NCBI RefSeq assembly: GCF_026239695.1
Contig: NZ_JAPIVS010000004.1
Location: 186,001 to 250,000, forward strand
Direction of reading: 5' to 3'
Source of the DNA: Pedobacter sp. MC2016-15
GTDB taxonomy: Bacteria > Bacteroidota > Bacteroidia > Sphingobacteriales > Sphingobacteriaceae
DNA length: 64,000 bases
In this document: positions 33,011-42,571 of the stretch, piece by piece
How the letters are laid out: the number at the start of each line of letters is the position of its first letter
How positions within the stretch are numbered: the stretch's first letter is position 1
Made by a program: the position numbers and the translations under genes
The notes under the pieces: model-generated
Told to the model about the DNA's origin: nothing
Database searches by the model: none
The model's input: the letters and a program-made list of their open reading frames with translations, nothing else

Positions 33011-33042
33011 AGAGGCTGTATAATCTACAGCCTCTTTTTTTT
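33011..33042 (+). terminator. Intrinsic terminator after the 70-aa protein gene
   Basis: AGAGGCTGTA (33011-33020) pairs with TACAGCCTCT (33026-33035), loop of 5, then a T-run. Confidence 0.9.
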
Positions 33043-33159
33043 GTAAATATTATAGTACTAATTTGTGCGGCCCCATATTTCTGGTACATTAGAGGTTGAA
33101 GATTTGCTAAAACGTTTTTAGTTAGAATAAACCTTTAATTATTAATAAACACAAATATT

Positions 33160-35457
33160 ATGATGAAACACTTCTTATCAGTGTTGTTTATCGCTGCCGC
33201 GATGCCGGCTTTAGCGCAGAAAACAGATAAGATCAGTGATCCTGTAGAATGGATTAACCCCCTGATGGGTACTGCTAGTAAACCTGATCTGTCCAATGGT
33301 AATACTTATCCGGCAATCGCCCTCCCATGGGGAATGAATTTCTGGACTCCTCAAACAGGAAAGATGGGCGATGGCTGGGCATATACTTATGATGCTGATA
33401 AAATCAAGGGATTTAAGCAAACACACCAGCCTTCACCATGGATGAATGACTATGGTCAGTTCTCCGTAATGCCGGTAACGGGTAAATTAAGATTTACTCA
33501 GGATGACAGGGCAAGCTGGTTTTCGCACAAGGCCGAAGTGGCAAAGCCATACTACTACAGTGTCTACCTGGCAGATGCCGATGTGACTACGGAAATCACA
33601 CCTACGGAACGCGCTGCACAGTTCCGCTTTACTTTTCCTAAATCTGACAGCTCCTATGTAGTTGTAGATGCTTTTGATAAGGGTTCTTATATCAAGATCC
33701 TGCCAAAAGAAGGAAAAATTATAGGTTACAGTACAAAATATGCAAGAGGCCCGCTACCTAACTTCAAAAACTATTTTGTGATGTATTTTGATAAGCCTAT
33801 CACTTCTGCAAATACCTGGCATGGAAAAACGCTTGCCAAAGATACGCTCGAGCTGCAAAGCGACCATTCAGGTGCGATCATAGGTTTCAAAACGGCCAAA
33901 GGGGAGCAGGTGAATATGAAAGTTGCTTCCTCGTTCATCAGTGTTGAACAGGCAGATCTTAACCTCAAAAGAGAACTGGCGAAAGACAGCTTCGAAACTA
34001 CAAAAGAGAAAGCAAAGGCTACCTGGAACAAAACTTTGAGCAGGATCGCTGTAGAAGGCGGAACAGTAGATGAGACACGTACTTTCTATTCAAGTCTGTA
34101 CCGTACGCTTTTCTTCCCCAACAAAATGTATGAGATCAATGCCAGCAACAAGGTTGTTCACTGGAGCCCTTATACAGGTAAAACCTTACCGGGATACATG
34201 TTTGCAGGAACAGGTTTCTGGGATACTTTCAGGGCACTTTATCCTTTCCTGAACCTGGTTTATCCTTCGATCAATAAAGAGATGCAGGAAGGCCTGATCA
34301 ACGACTACAAAGAAGGTGGCTGGCTGCCGGAATGGTCGAGTCCTGGTTATGCCAACATCATGGTGGGTAACAACTCTGCCTCGGTAGTTGCTGACGCCTA
34401 TATCAAAGGTATGCGCGGATATGATATCGAGAAACTATACGAAGCTTTAAAACATGGAGCGAACAATGAAGGTCCTATCGAAGCTGTGGGCAGGGCAGGA
34501 GTAAAGTACTATAACGAACTCGGCTATGTACCATTCGACGTACAGGTGAGTGAAAACGCGGCCAGAACTTTGGAGTATGCTTATGACGACTTTACGATCT
34601 ATCAGCTGGGCAGGGCATTAAAGAAACCTGCTTCAGAAACCGGTCTCTACAAAAAGAGAGCGATGAACTACAAGAACCTTTTCGATCCTTCTACCAACCT
34701 GATGCGCGGAAAGAATAAGGATGGCTCGTTCCAGTCGCCCTTTAACCCATTCAAATGGGGTGGTGCCTTTACCGAAGGAAACAGCTGGCATTACTCATGG
34801 TCTGTCTTCCAGGATATCGACGGGCTTTCGAAGTTAATGGGTGGAAAGGATCAGTTTGTGAGTAAACTGGATTCAGTGTTCTCTTTACCTCCAATTTTTG
34901 ATGATAAAGAATATGGTTTCGTGATCCATGAAATCCGTGAGATGCAGATTGCCAATATGGGGCAGTATGCGCACGGAAACCAGCCTATACAGCACATGAT
35001 CTACCTGTATAACTATGCGGGACAACCCTGGAAAACTCAGTACTGGGTAAGGGAAGCGATGAACAGGCTGTATAAAGCTACGCCTGATGGATACTGTGGT
35101 GATGAAGACAACGGGCAGACTTCGGCCTGGTATGTATTCTCCTCTTTAGGTTTCTACCCGGTAACGCCGGCAGTAGACCAGTACGTATTGGGTGCACCGC
35201 TATTCAAAAAGGTGACGCTAAATCTTGAAAATGGAAAACAGGTAGTGATCAATGCGCCGTCAAATAGTGCGGATAACCGTTACATCCAGTCGATGAAGTT
35301 CAATACACAGGATTACCAGAAGAACTGGATCAGTCACTCAGAACTGTTAAAAGGTGCTACCTTAGATTTTGATATGTCTGCACAGCCGAACAAAAACAGA
35401 GGAACTGCTGAAAGTGCTTATCCGTACTCATTATCTACGGATCCTACTGCTAAGTAA
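33160..35457 (+). CDS. GH92 alpha-1,2-mannosidase
   Basis: 765 aa. A signal peptide ending in ALAQ precedes an N-terminal beta-sandwich (starting DPVEWINPLMGTA) and an (alpha/alpha)6 domain with FWDTFRALYPFL, the segment NSWHYSWSVFQDIDGL, and the family signature DEDNGQTSAWYVFSSLGFYPV. GH92 enzymes are calcium-dependent and remove alpha-mannose from N-glycans or yeast mannan in the periplasm or at the surface. Length is normal. No SusCD pair or sensor is next to it, so it is not part of an obvious polysaccharide utilisation locus. Confidence 0.94.
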   Translation: MMKHFLSVLFIAAAMPALAQKTDKISDPVEWINPLMGTASKPDLSNGNTYPAIALPWGMNFWTPQTGKMGDGWAYTYDADKIKGFKQTHQPSPWMNDYGQFSVMPVTGKLRFTQDDRASWFSHKAEVAKPYYYSVYLADADVTTEITPTERAAQFRFTFPKSDSSYVVVDAFDKGSYIKILPKEGKIIGYSTKYARGPLPNFKNYFVMYFDKPITSANTWHGKTLAKDTLELQSDHSGAIIGFKTAKGEQVNMKVASSFISVEQADLNLKRELAKDSFETTKEKAKATWNKTLSRIAVEGGTVDETRTFYSSLYRTLFFPNKMYEINASNKVVHWSPYTGKTLPGYMFAGTGFWDTFRALYPFLNLVYPSINKEMQEGLINDYKEGGWLPEWSSPGYANIMVGNNSASVVADAYIKGMRGYDIEKLYEALKHGANNEGPIEAVGRAGVKYYNELGYVPFDVQVSENAARTLEYAYDDFTIYQLGRALKKPASETGLYKKRAMNYKNLFDPSTNLMRGKNKDGSFQSPFNPFKWGGAFTEGNSWHYSWSVFQDIDGLSKLMGGKDQFVSKLDSVFSLPPIFDDKEYGFVIHEIREMQIANMGQYAHGNQPIQHMIYLYNYAGQPWKTQYWVREAMNRLYKATPDGYCGDEDNGQTSAWYVFSSLGFYPVTPAVDQYVLGAPLFKKVTLNLENGKQVVINAPSNSADNRYIQSMKFNTQDYQKNWISHSELLKGATLDFDMSAQPNKNRGTAESAYPYSLSTDPTAK

Positions 35458-35492
35458 TCCGCTGAGGGTTTATCCTTAATTGCAAAAAAGAA

Positions 35493-35559
35493 TCTTCTGT
35501 ATCAAGGCTGCCTGCTGCTGAAACGCAGCAAAAGGCCTCGATACAGAAGACTTTTTTTT
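35493..35559. terminator. Large terminator hairpin 1 after the GH92 gene
   Basis: TCTTCTGTATC (35493-35503) pairs with GATACAGAAGA (35540-35550), extended by AGGC/GCCT after one mismatch, with an inner TGCTG/CAGCA stem; then C and nine T. It ends plus-strand transcription from the mannosidase. Confidence 0.88.
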
Positions 35560-35613
35560 TATGCAACAGATATGTATGGGTTGAGGGTTAGTACACCCTG
35601 CCTAGGATAAACT

Positions 35614-35698
35614 AAAAAAAAGGCTGAGTCAGAGTCCGGCCTAGCGTTCTTTTGCGTAGCAAATTAATGCAGCCGGACTCTGACTCAGCCTTTTTTTT
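35614..35698. terminator. Large perfect inverted repeat between GH92 and accD
   Basis: 27 bp perfect arms (35614-35640 and 35672-35698, core GGCTGAGTCAGAGTCCGGC) with a 31-nt loop, A-run at the left and T-run at the right, so it can stop transcription in either direction and most likely serves accD as well. Confidence 0.9.
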
Positions 35699-35732
35699 GC
35701 GAAGCATTGGAGATTCTGGACAGCTTTGCAGT

Positions 35733-36578
35733 CTAGTTTTTCACCATCTTCAGGAAAGAAGCCAGCTTTGCCTTCATCTCTCTTCTGTCTACAATAAAAT
35801 CAAGGAAACCATGCTCCTGCACAAATTCAGCAGTCTGGAAACCTTTAGGAAGATCTTTTTTTATTGTTTCTTTAATTACCCTTGGGCCGGCGAAACCGAT
35901 CAGTGCACCCGGCTCAGCGATATTGATATCGCCCAGCATGGCGTATGAAGCTGTAACCCCACCAGTGGTAGGATCGGTCAGCAATGAAATATAAGGGATC
36001 TTTGCCTGACTCAGTAAAGCCAGCTTGGCAGAAGTTTTTGCCATCTGCATCAATGAGAATGCCGCTTCCATCATCCTTGCGCCGCCGGATTTAGAGATCA
36101 TCAGGAAAGGAATTTTGTGTTTGATACTGTAGTCGATTGATCTCGCAATCTTTTCGCCCACTACCGAACCCATAGAGCCTCCGATGAAGTTGAAATCCAT
36201 ACAGGCAATTACCAGGTCTTCACCTTCAATCTTTCCTACACCTGCACGAATAGCGTCTCTTAAGCCTGTTTTAGACATGGTGTCTACCAGACGGTCAGTA
36301 TAAGGTTTGCTGTCAGTAAAGTTCAGCGGATCGCCTGAAGTTAAATTCGCAAAAAGTTCTGTAAACTCATTGTTATCAAATAATACCTGGAAATATTCTT
36401 TAGATCCTACTCTTAAATGATAGTCACAGTAGTGACAAACATACTTATTTTCTATAAGGTCAGCGCTGTGTAAAGCCTTCTTGCAGTTAGGACACTTGTT
36501 CCATAAGCCGTCAGGCGCTTCTTTTTTCTCTTCCGTCAGCGTGCTGATCCCTTTTTTTTCTCTCTTAAACCAAGCCAT
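35733..36578 (-). CDS. accD: Acetyl-CoA carboxylase carboxyltransferase subunit beta
   Basis: 281 aa. The N-terminal zinc finger is CPNC-x15-CHYC (about residues 29-51), followed by the crotonase-like domain with [17 protein letters not shown] and [13 protein letters not shown]. AccD with AccA transfers the carboxyl group from biotin to acetyl-CoA, making malonyl-CoA for fatty acid synthesis; accA is not in the window. The gene diverges from the class II aldolase gene, an arrangement common in the phylum. The bidirectional hairpin closes its 3' end. Confidence 0.95.
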   Translation of the reverse strand: MAWFKREKKGISTLTEEKKEAPDGLWNKCPNCKKALHSADLIENKYVCHYCDYHLRVGSKEYFQVLFDNNEFTELFANLTSGDPLNFTDSKPYTDRLVDTMSKTGLRDAIRAGVGKIEGEDLVIACMDFNFIGGSMGSVVGEKIARSIDYSIKHKIPFLMISKSGGARMMEAAFSLMQMAKTSAKLALLSQAKIPYISLLTDPTTGGVTASYAMLGDINIAEPGALIGFAGPRVIKETIKKDLPKGFQTAEFVQEHGFLDFIVDRREMKAKLASFLKMVKN

Positions 36579-36665
36579 GTTATTCTTTGAAAAATGCGAT
36601 TACAAAGAAACGAAAAAAAATTAGAACAGTTTAGCCTAGATTAAGGTAAAATAATCGTTCATTGA

Positions 36666-36696
36666 TTTGCCCGGCCTGATATTTTTCCTAACTTCG
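36666..36696 (+). promoter_or_regulatory. Promoter of the class II aldolase gene
   Basis: -33 box TTTG (36666-36669), 19-nt spacer, -7 box TAACTTCG (36689-36696, one mismatch to TAnnTTTG). The start codon is 22 nt beyond. This is the best complete Bacteroidetes promoter seen here. Confidence 0.65.
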
Positions 36697-36718
36697 GCAG
36701 ATATAAAATCTAATAACA

Positions 36719-37798
36719 ATGAGTTTAAAAGGCTATAAAGGCGTAATTTACGGAGATGCCCTTCAAGAACTATTCGAACAGGCGAAAAAACATCAATTTG
36801 CATTACCAGCAGTTAATGTTACCGGTACAAATACGATCAATGCAGTTATGGAAACTGCTAAAGCGGTGAATTCACCAGTGATGATTCAATTATCTAACGG
36901 TGGCGCGCAATTCTATGCGGGTAAAACCTTAAATAATGACAACTTAAATGCATGTGTCCTTGGTGCGGTATCAGCAGCAAAACACGTTCATTTATTAGCT
37001 GAGCATTATGGTGTTGCTGTAGTATTACACACAGACCACGCTGCTAAAAAATTATTGCCATGGATTGATGGTTTGTTAGACCACGGGGAGAAATTCTTCG
37101 CTGAAACAGGTAAACCATTATTTTCTTCGCATATGCTTGACCTTTCTGAAGAGTCAATCGAAGAAAACATGGAGATCTCAGCAAAATATTTAGCTCGTAT
37201 GGCTAAATTAGGCATGACGATCGAAATTGAGCTGGGTGTTACAGGTGGTGAAGAAGACGGCGTTGATAACAGCGATGTAGACAGCTCTAAATTATATACA
37301 CAACCTTCTGAAGTAGCTTATGCTTACGAAGAATTGAGTAAAGTAAGTGATAAATTTACTATCGCTGCTGCTTTTGGTAATGTTCACGGTGTTTATAAGC
37401 CAGGAAACGTTAAACTTCAGCCAGTGATCTTGAAGAACTCACAGGATTTCGTAAAAGAGAAATTTGCACTTACGGCTGAGAAACCTATCAACTTTGTATT
37501 CCACGGTGGTTCAGGTTCTACTCAGGAAGAAATCAGAGAAGCAATTTCGTATGGTGCCATCAAAATGAACATTGACACTGATATGCAATGGGCATTATGG
37601 GAAGGTATCCTTGAATATTACAAGAAAAACGAAGCTTATCTTCAGGGCCAGATTGGAAACCCTGATGGAGAAGATAAACCTAACAAGAAGTTTTATGATC
37701 CACGCGTATGGTTACGTAAAGGTGAAGAAACTTTTGTTACGCGTTTAACTCAGGCTTTCGAAGATTTGAACTGCAGAAATGCAAGTGACAAATTGTAA
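36719..37798 (+). CDS. fba: Class II fructose-bisphosphate aldolase
   Basis: 359 aa. The zinc and catalytic motif HTDHAAKKLLPW (about residues 102-113), FGNVHGVYKPGN (about 220-231) and GGSGSTQEEI (about 260-269) are the diagnostic stretches of class II FBA, which splits fructose 1,6-bisphosphate to triose phosphates with zinc. The length fits the E. coli FbaA type. It shows a strong Bacteroidetes promoter and a terminator, consistent with a highly expressed glycolytic gene. Confidence 0.96.
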   Translation: MSLKGYKGVIYGDALQELFEQAKKHQFALPAVNVTGTNTINAVMETAKAVNSPVMIQLSNGGAQFYAGKTLNNDNLNACVLGAVSAAKHVHLLAEHYGVAVVLHTDHAAKKLLPWIDGLLDHGEKFFAETGKPLFSSHMLDLSEESIEENMEISAKYLARMAKLGMTIEIELGVTGGEEDGVDNSDVDSSKLYTQPSEVAYAYEELSKVSDKFTIAAAFGNVHGVYKPGNVKLQPVILKNSQDFVKEKFALTAEKPINFVFHGGSGSTQEEIREAISYGAIKMNIDTDMQWALWEGILEYYKKNEAYLQGQIGNPDGEDKPNKKFYDPRVWLRKGEETFVTRLTQAFEDLNCRNASDKL

Positions 37799-37814
37799 GT
37801 AAAATAAAAGATAG

Positions 37815-37853
37815 AAAAGCGTCTTCATTCATTTGAAGGCGCTTTTTTTTTAC
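37815..37853 (+). terminator. Intrinsic terminator after fba
   Basis: AAAAGCGTCTTCA (37815-37827) pairs with TGAAGGCGCTTTT (37834-37846) with one G-T pair; a T-run follows. Confidence 0.9.
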
Positions 37854-37863
37854 CTTTATCGGG

Positions 37864-38880
37864 ATGATCAGGACTCTTTTATGCTGTATTTTACTGCTCG
37901 TGATGGGCAGCTGCAAAAAGCATGGTCAGGTACACACTGCTTTTTATTACTGGAAAACAGTGCTTCAGCTAAATGATATGGAGACTGAACTGCTACATAC
38001 TGCTGCGGATAAGCAACTGTATCTCCGCTTTTTTGATGTAGTATGGAATGAACAAGCCCGGCAAAGCCTGCCTGATGGTCTGCTTGCTGTGAAACAGTCT
38101 TTAAGAGGAATCCATATCACGCCGGTAATTTATATCACGAACCAGGCCCTGACATATACCCGTCCGGCAGAAACAGACAGCCTCGCTGCTAAAGTCAACC
38201 GCCTGCTCAGCCGGCTTACTTCGGAACAGGGGATCCAATACCAGAATGTTCAGATTGACTGCGACTGGTCGGTATCTACCAAAACCACATACTTTGCCTT
38301 TCTGCGTGCCTTTAAACGGTACAGTGGCAAAAAGCTGGAAGCTACTATTCGCTTACACCAGATCAAATACCCTGAACGCACAGGTGTCCCTCCGGTAGAT
38401 AAGGGTTTGCTCATGTTTTATAATATGGGAAAGATCTCGGCAGACCTCAATGCCCCAAACTCCATTTATAATGAGAAGGATGCAACGGCCTATACTGCTG
38501 CCATTCCTTATTATCAGCTACCGCTGGATGTGGCCCTGCCTGTATTTTCCTGGGCGATTCAGATCAGGGAGGGCAAAATACAACAGCTCTATGCAAAGCT
38601 CGGCATGGCCGATCTATCCAATCCTGCAAATTTTCGACCGGTATCCGCTCATGTCTTTAAAGCACTCAAAAGTTTTTATCTGAAAGGCCTTTACATAAAA
38701 AACGGCGATTTGTTTAAATTTGAAGGTATGGATGCCGAAAGCCTTGAGCAGGCAGCGAGGCAGGTTTCGAAATACCTCGCTCCCATGGAAAACCGGCATA
38801 TCATTTACTATGAAATCTCATCAACCAGTTTATTACCCTTATATGCAAAAGATATTAAAGAAATTTCTGCTCATTTTTAG
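37864..38880 (+). CDS. Exported lipoprotein of unknown function, TIM-barrel-like
   Basis: 338 aa. The lipobox is LVMGSC (Cys at residue 17), followed by KKHG. The body looks like a (beta/alpha)8 barrel: repeated beta-strand segments LYLRFFDVVW, ITPVIYIT, NVQIDCDWSV, KLEATIRLHQI, KGLLMFYNMG, VALPVFSWAIQI. The IDCDW segment could carry acidic catalytic residues as in glycoside hydrolases; this is only fold reading. It resembles DUF3142-type proteins in style, but I cannot confirm that. It overlaps the next gene by 38 nt, so both are cotranscribed. Confidence 0.65.
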   Translation: MIRTLLCCILLLVMGSCKKHGQVHTAFYYWKTVLQLNDMETELLHTAADKQLYLRFFDVVWNEQARQSLPDGLLAVKQSLRGIHITPVIYITNQALTYTRPAETDSLAAKVNRLLSRLTSEQGIQYQNVQIDCDWSVSTKTTYFAFLRAFKRYSGKKLEATIRLHQIKYPERTGVPPVDKGLLMFYNMGKISADLNAPNSIYNEKDATAYTAAIPYYQLPLDVALPVFSWAIQIREGKIQQLYAKLGMADLSNPANFRPVSAHVFKALKSFYLKGLYIKNGDLFKFEGMDAESLEQAARQVSKYLAPMENRHIIYYEISSTSLLPLYAKDIKEISAHF

Positions 38881-41131
38881 TTTTTCACTGATCAGCGCCG
38901 CCGGTATTGTCTGGGCTTGTGGTGGGGGCGACTGGGATGAAGCGGACTATTCTAATTTCGCACCCGAGGCTTTTGTCGACCGACAATATTCGCCATTTTT
39001 TTATAACAGCTGGCAAAGTTATTACGGTACGGATGTAAATGATAACAGCAATACCAGGTATAACCGGCAGGTGGTAGAGGAGTGGGATGGTCACCTGAAA
39101 AATAAGGTTGCAGTAAAAGATGTGAACACCTTGTTGTTTACGGCAAGCTATGGCGGCATCGACTCGGCATATCAGTATTTCAAGGGGAAACTCAGCGCTC
39201 TCCCAGCAACATTGCCGGATTTGAAAACATCAGGCCTGAGCAAAAAACAGGGAGAAACCTTCTTCAGCTATCTCTTGCTGGCCAAACAGTGTGAACAGTT
39301 TGCCGTATCCAATACTACCTATTACTGGGATGAGAAAGTTCCTCTGGTTACACCAGCACCCGAAATTAAAGGCTCGCTTGAGAAAGCCTTCAAAAAAAGC
39401 CGTGATCCCTTTGTCAAACAACGCTACTGGTTCCAGCTGCTACGTTACGCCTATTTTGAGGAGCTACCGGCACTAAAGGCCGACAGCAGTGCCGGACCAG
39501 ACAACAGCGGCCTGGTGACATTGTTCAGGCAACATGAGAACAGCTTTCCGAAAAATAGTATGTACTATCGTTCATTGGGCTACCTCGCCGGACACTACTA
39601 CAAACGCCAGGATTATGCCCAGGCCAATTACCTGTATAGCCTGTGTTATAACTTCTCTTCGGAAATGAAGATCCCCAGTAAATGGAGCTTCCATCCGCAG
39701 AATGAAAAGGATTGGGCCGGTAGTCTGGCGCTGGCTAAAAACAATGAAGAGAAAATTACCCTTTGGCAGATGCTGGGCACCGTGCATGACGAAAACAGGG
39801 CAATAGAAAACATCTACCTGCTCAATCCGAAGTCAGAAAAACTGGATCTTTTGCTGAGCAGATTGATCAACAGGATAGAAGTTCCGAGTTTTGATTCCGT
39901 GATGGATACGGGAGCACGCCCAAAAATAAAGGCTGAAGATCTTGCGCTGACAGGCAGAATTGCTGCAAAGGGAGATACCCGGAAACCATGGTACTGGAAT
40001 ATGGCAGCAGGCTATCTGCATGCACTGAACGGCGATTATGTTCCTGCCGCAAAATATTACGCACAGGCGAAATCGCAGTTACCGGCGAATGACCGCCTGC
40101 TCGAAGCCCAGTACCGCTTGCTGCACTGGAACCTGACACTGAGCAGCCTGAAAAATATAGATGGCAAAGCCGAGAGCAGTATGATTGCAGATCTCAACTG
40201 GCTGGCCGACCTCAGGGATCAGAAGGATACCGTTGCGAATCTGAGGTATCAGCGTGCCCTCTCTGAAAGCATCAGGATTTTGTCGGCCCGATACAAAAAA
40301 CAGGGCGCACTGATCAAAGCAGAGTGTTTCCAGTCGGGTACTGCATTTTATGCCAATGATAAAAATATTGAAGCCATGAAAGCGCTGCTGAACAAAAGCA
40401 GCAAAACCGAATTTGAAAAAACAATGCTTCGCTATTATCCATATGACCTGGCCGACCTGCATTATCAGCAGGGATTAATGCTGACCTACCAGGAAAAAAC
40501 CGATGCGGCGATCAGCTCCTTTGAAAAGGCCGGTAAGAGTGCAGCACAAGACATGATGGCCAATCCTTTTAACAGCAGGATCAATGATTGTCACGATTGC
40601 GACTTTCAGGCTGTGCAGACCAAAAAGTATACTCCGCTGACACTGCTCAGAACAATCAAAACCATACAGTCGGAAATTGCTGCGGGAAAAAATCTCTATA
40701 CCAACAATCTGCTGCTGGGAAATGTCTATTACAACATCACCCATTATGGCAATGCCAGGGACTTCTATCAACGGGAGATTACGGTTTTCAGTTCTACTTC
40801 TCCGATGGATATTCCAAAGGAGTTCAGACCGGTATTTACGTCATCGGCCCTGGCCGAAAAATATTACCTGAGGGCTGGGTTGGCTGCAAAAACGAATGCA
40901 CAAAAGGCAAAATGTACTTTTCTGGCTGCCAAGTGTGAACGCAACGCGATCTATAATGACCTGTATAATGAACCCGCCAATCAGAAAAAATACTACTGGG
41001 AATTCGACTTCAGCACCGCTTATGCAGCAAAGTATTTTGCCGAGCTTAAAAGTAAGTACAGGAACACAGCGTTTTACAATGAAATCATCCAGGAATGCGG
41101 TTATTTCAGAAGTTATGTCAATAAATTTTAG
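38843..41131 (+). CDS. Large exported helical-repeat protein of unknown function
   Basis: 762 aa from ATG 38843, preferred over earlier in-frame Mets (38720, 38810) because it alone gives a clean signal peptide: MQKILKKFLLIFSFSLISAAGIVWAC. The Cys with following GGGDWDEAD could be a lipoprotein cleavage site with an acidic surface-export signal, typical of Bacteroidetes. The mature protein is rich in TPR-like helical pairs (YRSLGYLAGHYYKRQDYAQA, MAAGYLHALNGDYVPAAKYY, LHYQQGLMLTYQEKTDAAI, LLGNVYYNITHYGNARDFY). No catalytic motif is seen. Coupling to the preceding lipoprotein suggests a joint surface assembly; that is inference. Confidence 0.65.
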   Translation: MQKILKKFLLIFSFSLISAAGIVWACGGGDWDEADYSNFAPEAFVDRQYSPFFYNSWQSYYGTDVNDNSNTRYNRQVVEEWDGHLKNKVAVKDVNTLLFTASYGGIDSAYQYFKGKLSALPATLPDLKTSGLSKKQGETFFSYLLLAKQCEQFAVSNTTYYWDEKVPLVTPAPEIKGSLEKAFKKSRDPFVKQRYWFQLLRYAYFEELPALKADSSAGPDNSGLVTLFRQHENSFPKNSMYYRSLGYLAGHYYKRQDYAQANYLYSLCYNFSSEMKIPSKWSFHPQNEKDWAGSLALAKNNEEKITLWQMLGTVHDENRAIENIYLLNPKSEKLDLLLSRLINRIEVPSFDSVMDTGARPKIKAEDLALTGRIAAKGDTRKPWYWNMAAGYLHALNGDYVPAAKYYAQAKSQLPANDRLLEAQYRLLHWNLTLSSLKNIDGKAESSMIADLNWLADLRDQKDTVANLRYQRALSESIRILSARYKKQGALIKAECFQSGTAFYANDKNIEAMKALLNKSSKTEFEKTMLRYYPYDLADLHYQQGLMLTYQEKTDAAISSFEKAGKSAAQDMMANPFNSRINDCHDCDFQAVQTKKYTPLTLLRTIKTIQSEIAAGKNLYTNNLLLGNVYYNITHYGNARDFYQREITVFSSTSPMDIPKEFRPVFTSSALAEKYYLRAGLAAKTNAQKAKCTFLAAKCERNAIYNDLYNEPANQKKYYWEFDFSTAYAAKYFAELKSKYRNTAFYNEIIQECGYFRSYVNKF

Positions 41132-41215
41132 CAGATTCATATCGCCCTTTAATGATGATATTTTCAAACAAGAGGGCGATATTCATTGTTCCACATAAAC
41201 CAATCAAAGAGCACC

Positions 41216-41638
41216 ATGGAAATACTGCAGGTTAACAAGATCAGAACAAAAGAAGAACTCGAAAGCGCATTTGTTGTCCGCCGTAAAGTCTTTGTTGAAG
41301 AACAGGGAGTGCCTGCAGAACTGGAGCTGGAAAATGAGGATGTCTCAGTCCACTTTCTGGCCCTGCTGGACAACCAGCCCTGTGGTGCCTGCCGTTATCG
41401 TAAAACTGATAAAGGATACAAACTGGAGCGCTTTGCAGTATTACCTGAATTCCGTGGTAAAAGAGTTGGACTAGCTATGGTTGCTGCGGTGCTGGATGAT
41501 ATTCCTGATGATGACCAGCCGATTTACCTGAATGCGCAGAGTGATGCCGTAGGCCTTTATACCAAATTTGGCTTCGCGATCGAAGGGGAACAATTTGAAG
41601 AAGCCGGTATCCAGCATTTCAGAATGGTTAAGCAATAA
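41216..41638 (+). CDS. GNAT-family N-acetyltransferase
   Basis: 140 aa from ATG 41216 (the frame extends 30 nt further to 41186, but the conserved start VNKIRTKEELESAFVVRRKVF fits the later Met). The acetyl-CoA binding motif is LPEFRGKRVGLAMV (motif A, Q/RxxGxG/A), and the tail NAQSDAVGLYTKFGF is motif B. It resembles ElaA-type acetyltransferases; the substrate is unknown. Its 3' end overlaps the convergent lyase gene by 11 nt. Confidence 0.85.
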   Translation: MEILQVNKIRTKEELESAFVVRRKVFVEEQGVPAELELENEDVSVHFLALLDNQPCGACRYRKTDKGYKLERFAVLPEFRGKRVGLAMVAAVLDDIPDDDQPIYLNAQSDAVGLYTKFGFAIEGEQFEEAGIQHFRMVKQ

Positions 41639-42476
41639 AAATTCCTGAGGACAATACCAAAGCGTGCTGTAGTTTGGAATGATCCAGATGCAGCTGCTCT
41701 CCCTGTTGCTCCAGATAGGCTATAACGTCTTCTGTGGCCATATTACCTGTCAGGTCGTCCTTTGCCATCGGGCAACCCCCAAATCCTCTCAGCGCGCTGT
41801 CAAATCGCTTGCATCCACTGTGGTAAGCAGCTTCAATCTTTTCAAGCCGGCTCCCCGGGGTACTGTGTAAATGCAGGCCGATCTCCGTTTCAGGAAAACT
41901 TTTTGTCAGCATGGGTAACAGTTCATTGATCTGTGCCGGGGTAGAAACACCAATGGTATCTGACAGTGACAAAATCTTTGTGCCCTTGTCCACCAATGCT
42001 GCGGCCCATTCTTCAACAATTGCAGAGCTATATTCATCTCCGTAAGGATTTCCAAAACCCATAGATAAATAGATCACAGCTATTTTCCCATGGCGGTCGC
42101 ACAATTCCAGCATTTGCTCAACTGTCGTCATTGATTGTAATATGCTTGAATTCGTATTTCGCTGCTGGAAGGTCTCAGAGATTGAAAAAGGGAAACCGAC
42201 ATACCTGATCTCCGGGAAGTCCATTGCTTCTTCTGCGCCTCTGAGATTGGCTACAATCGCCAGCAGCTGCGTAGCTGTATTCCCCAGGTCGAGCTGCGCC
42301 AGTACTTCTTTAGTATCGTTCAGCTGGGGGATAGCTTTCGGTGATACAAAACTTCCGAAATCAATCGTATCAAAACCTGTCTGCAGCAGCAGGTTGATAT
42401 ATTTTGCTTTGAGAGCTGTAGGAATAAACTCATGTATTCCCTGCATTGCATCGCGCGGACACTCAATCAACTTCAT
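41628..42476 (-). CDS. Hydroxymethylglutaryl-CoA lyase-like enzyme
   Basis: 282 aa with a TIM barrel. The catalytic landmarks of the HMG-CoA lyase/DRE-TIM family can be read: ECPRDAMQG at the N terminus (PRDxxQ), metal-binding His pair in GLHLHSTPG (about residue 207), and the catalytic Cys loop GGCPMAKDDLTGNMATED (about 246). The enzyme cleaves 3-hydroxy-3-methylglutaryl-CoA to acetyl-CoA and acetoacetate, usually the last step of leucine degradation. The other leucine-pathway genes are not nearby. Its stop overlaps the GNAT gene. Confidence 0.88.
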   Translation of the reverse strand: MKLIECPRDAMQGIHEFIPTALKAKYINLLLQTGFDTIDFGSFVSPKAIPQLNDTKEVLAQLDLGNTATQLLAIVANLRGAEEAMDFPEIRYVGFPFSISETFQQRNTNSSILQSMTTVEQMLELCDRHGKIAVIYLSMGFGNPYGDEYSSAIVEEWAAALVDKGTKILSLSDTIGVSTPAQINELLPMLTKSFPETEIGLHLHSTPGSRLEKIEAAYHSGCKRFDSALRGFGGCPMAKDDLTGNMATEDVIAYLEQQGEQLHLDHSKLQHALVLSSGIFIA

Positions 42477-42521
42477 AGCTTGTTTGGTTAGGCTGCCAAT
42501 TTAAATCAAAAATATGAGAAT

Positions 42522-42552
42522 AAAAAAAGGCTTCCTTTTTGGGGAAGCCTTT
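42522..42552 (-). terminator. Intrinsic terminator after secDF
   Basis: On the minus strand AAAGGCTTCC (42543-42552) pairs with GGAAGCCTTT (42526-42535), followed by seven T (plus-strand A-run 42522-42528). Confidence 0.88.
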
Positions 42553-42571
42553 CAGATATGTTAAGTACTGC

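Noticed and set aside
33160..35457. GH92 gene as part of a polysaccharide utilisation locus.
   Set aside because: There is no SusC/SusD pair, sensor or other glycosidase beside it; only terminators and unrelated core genes.
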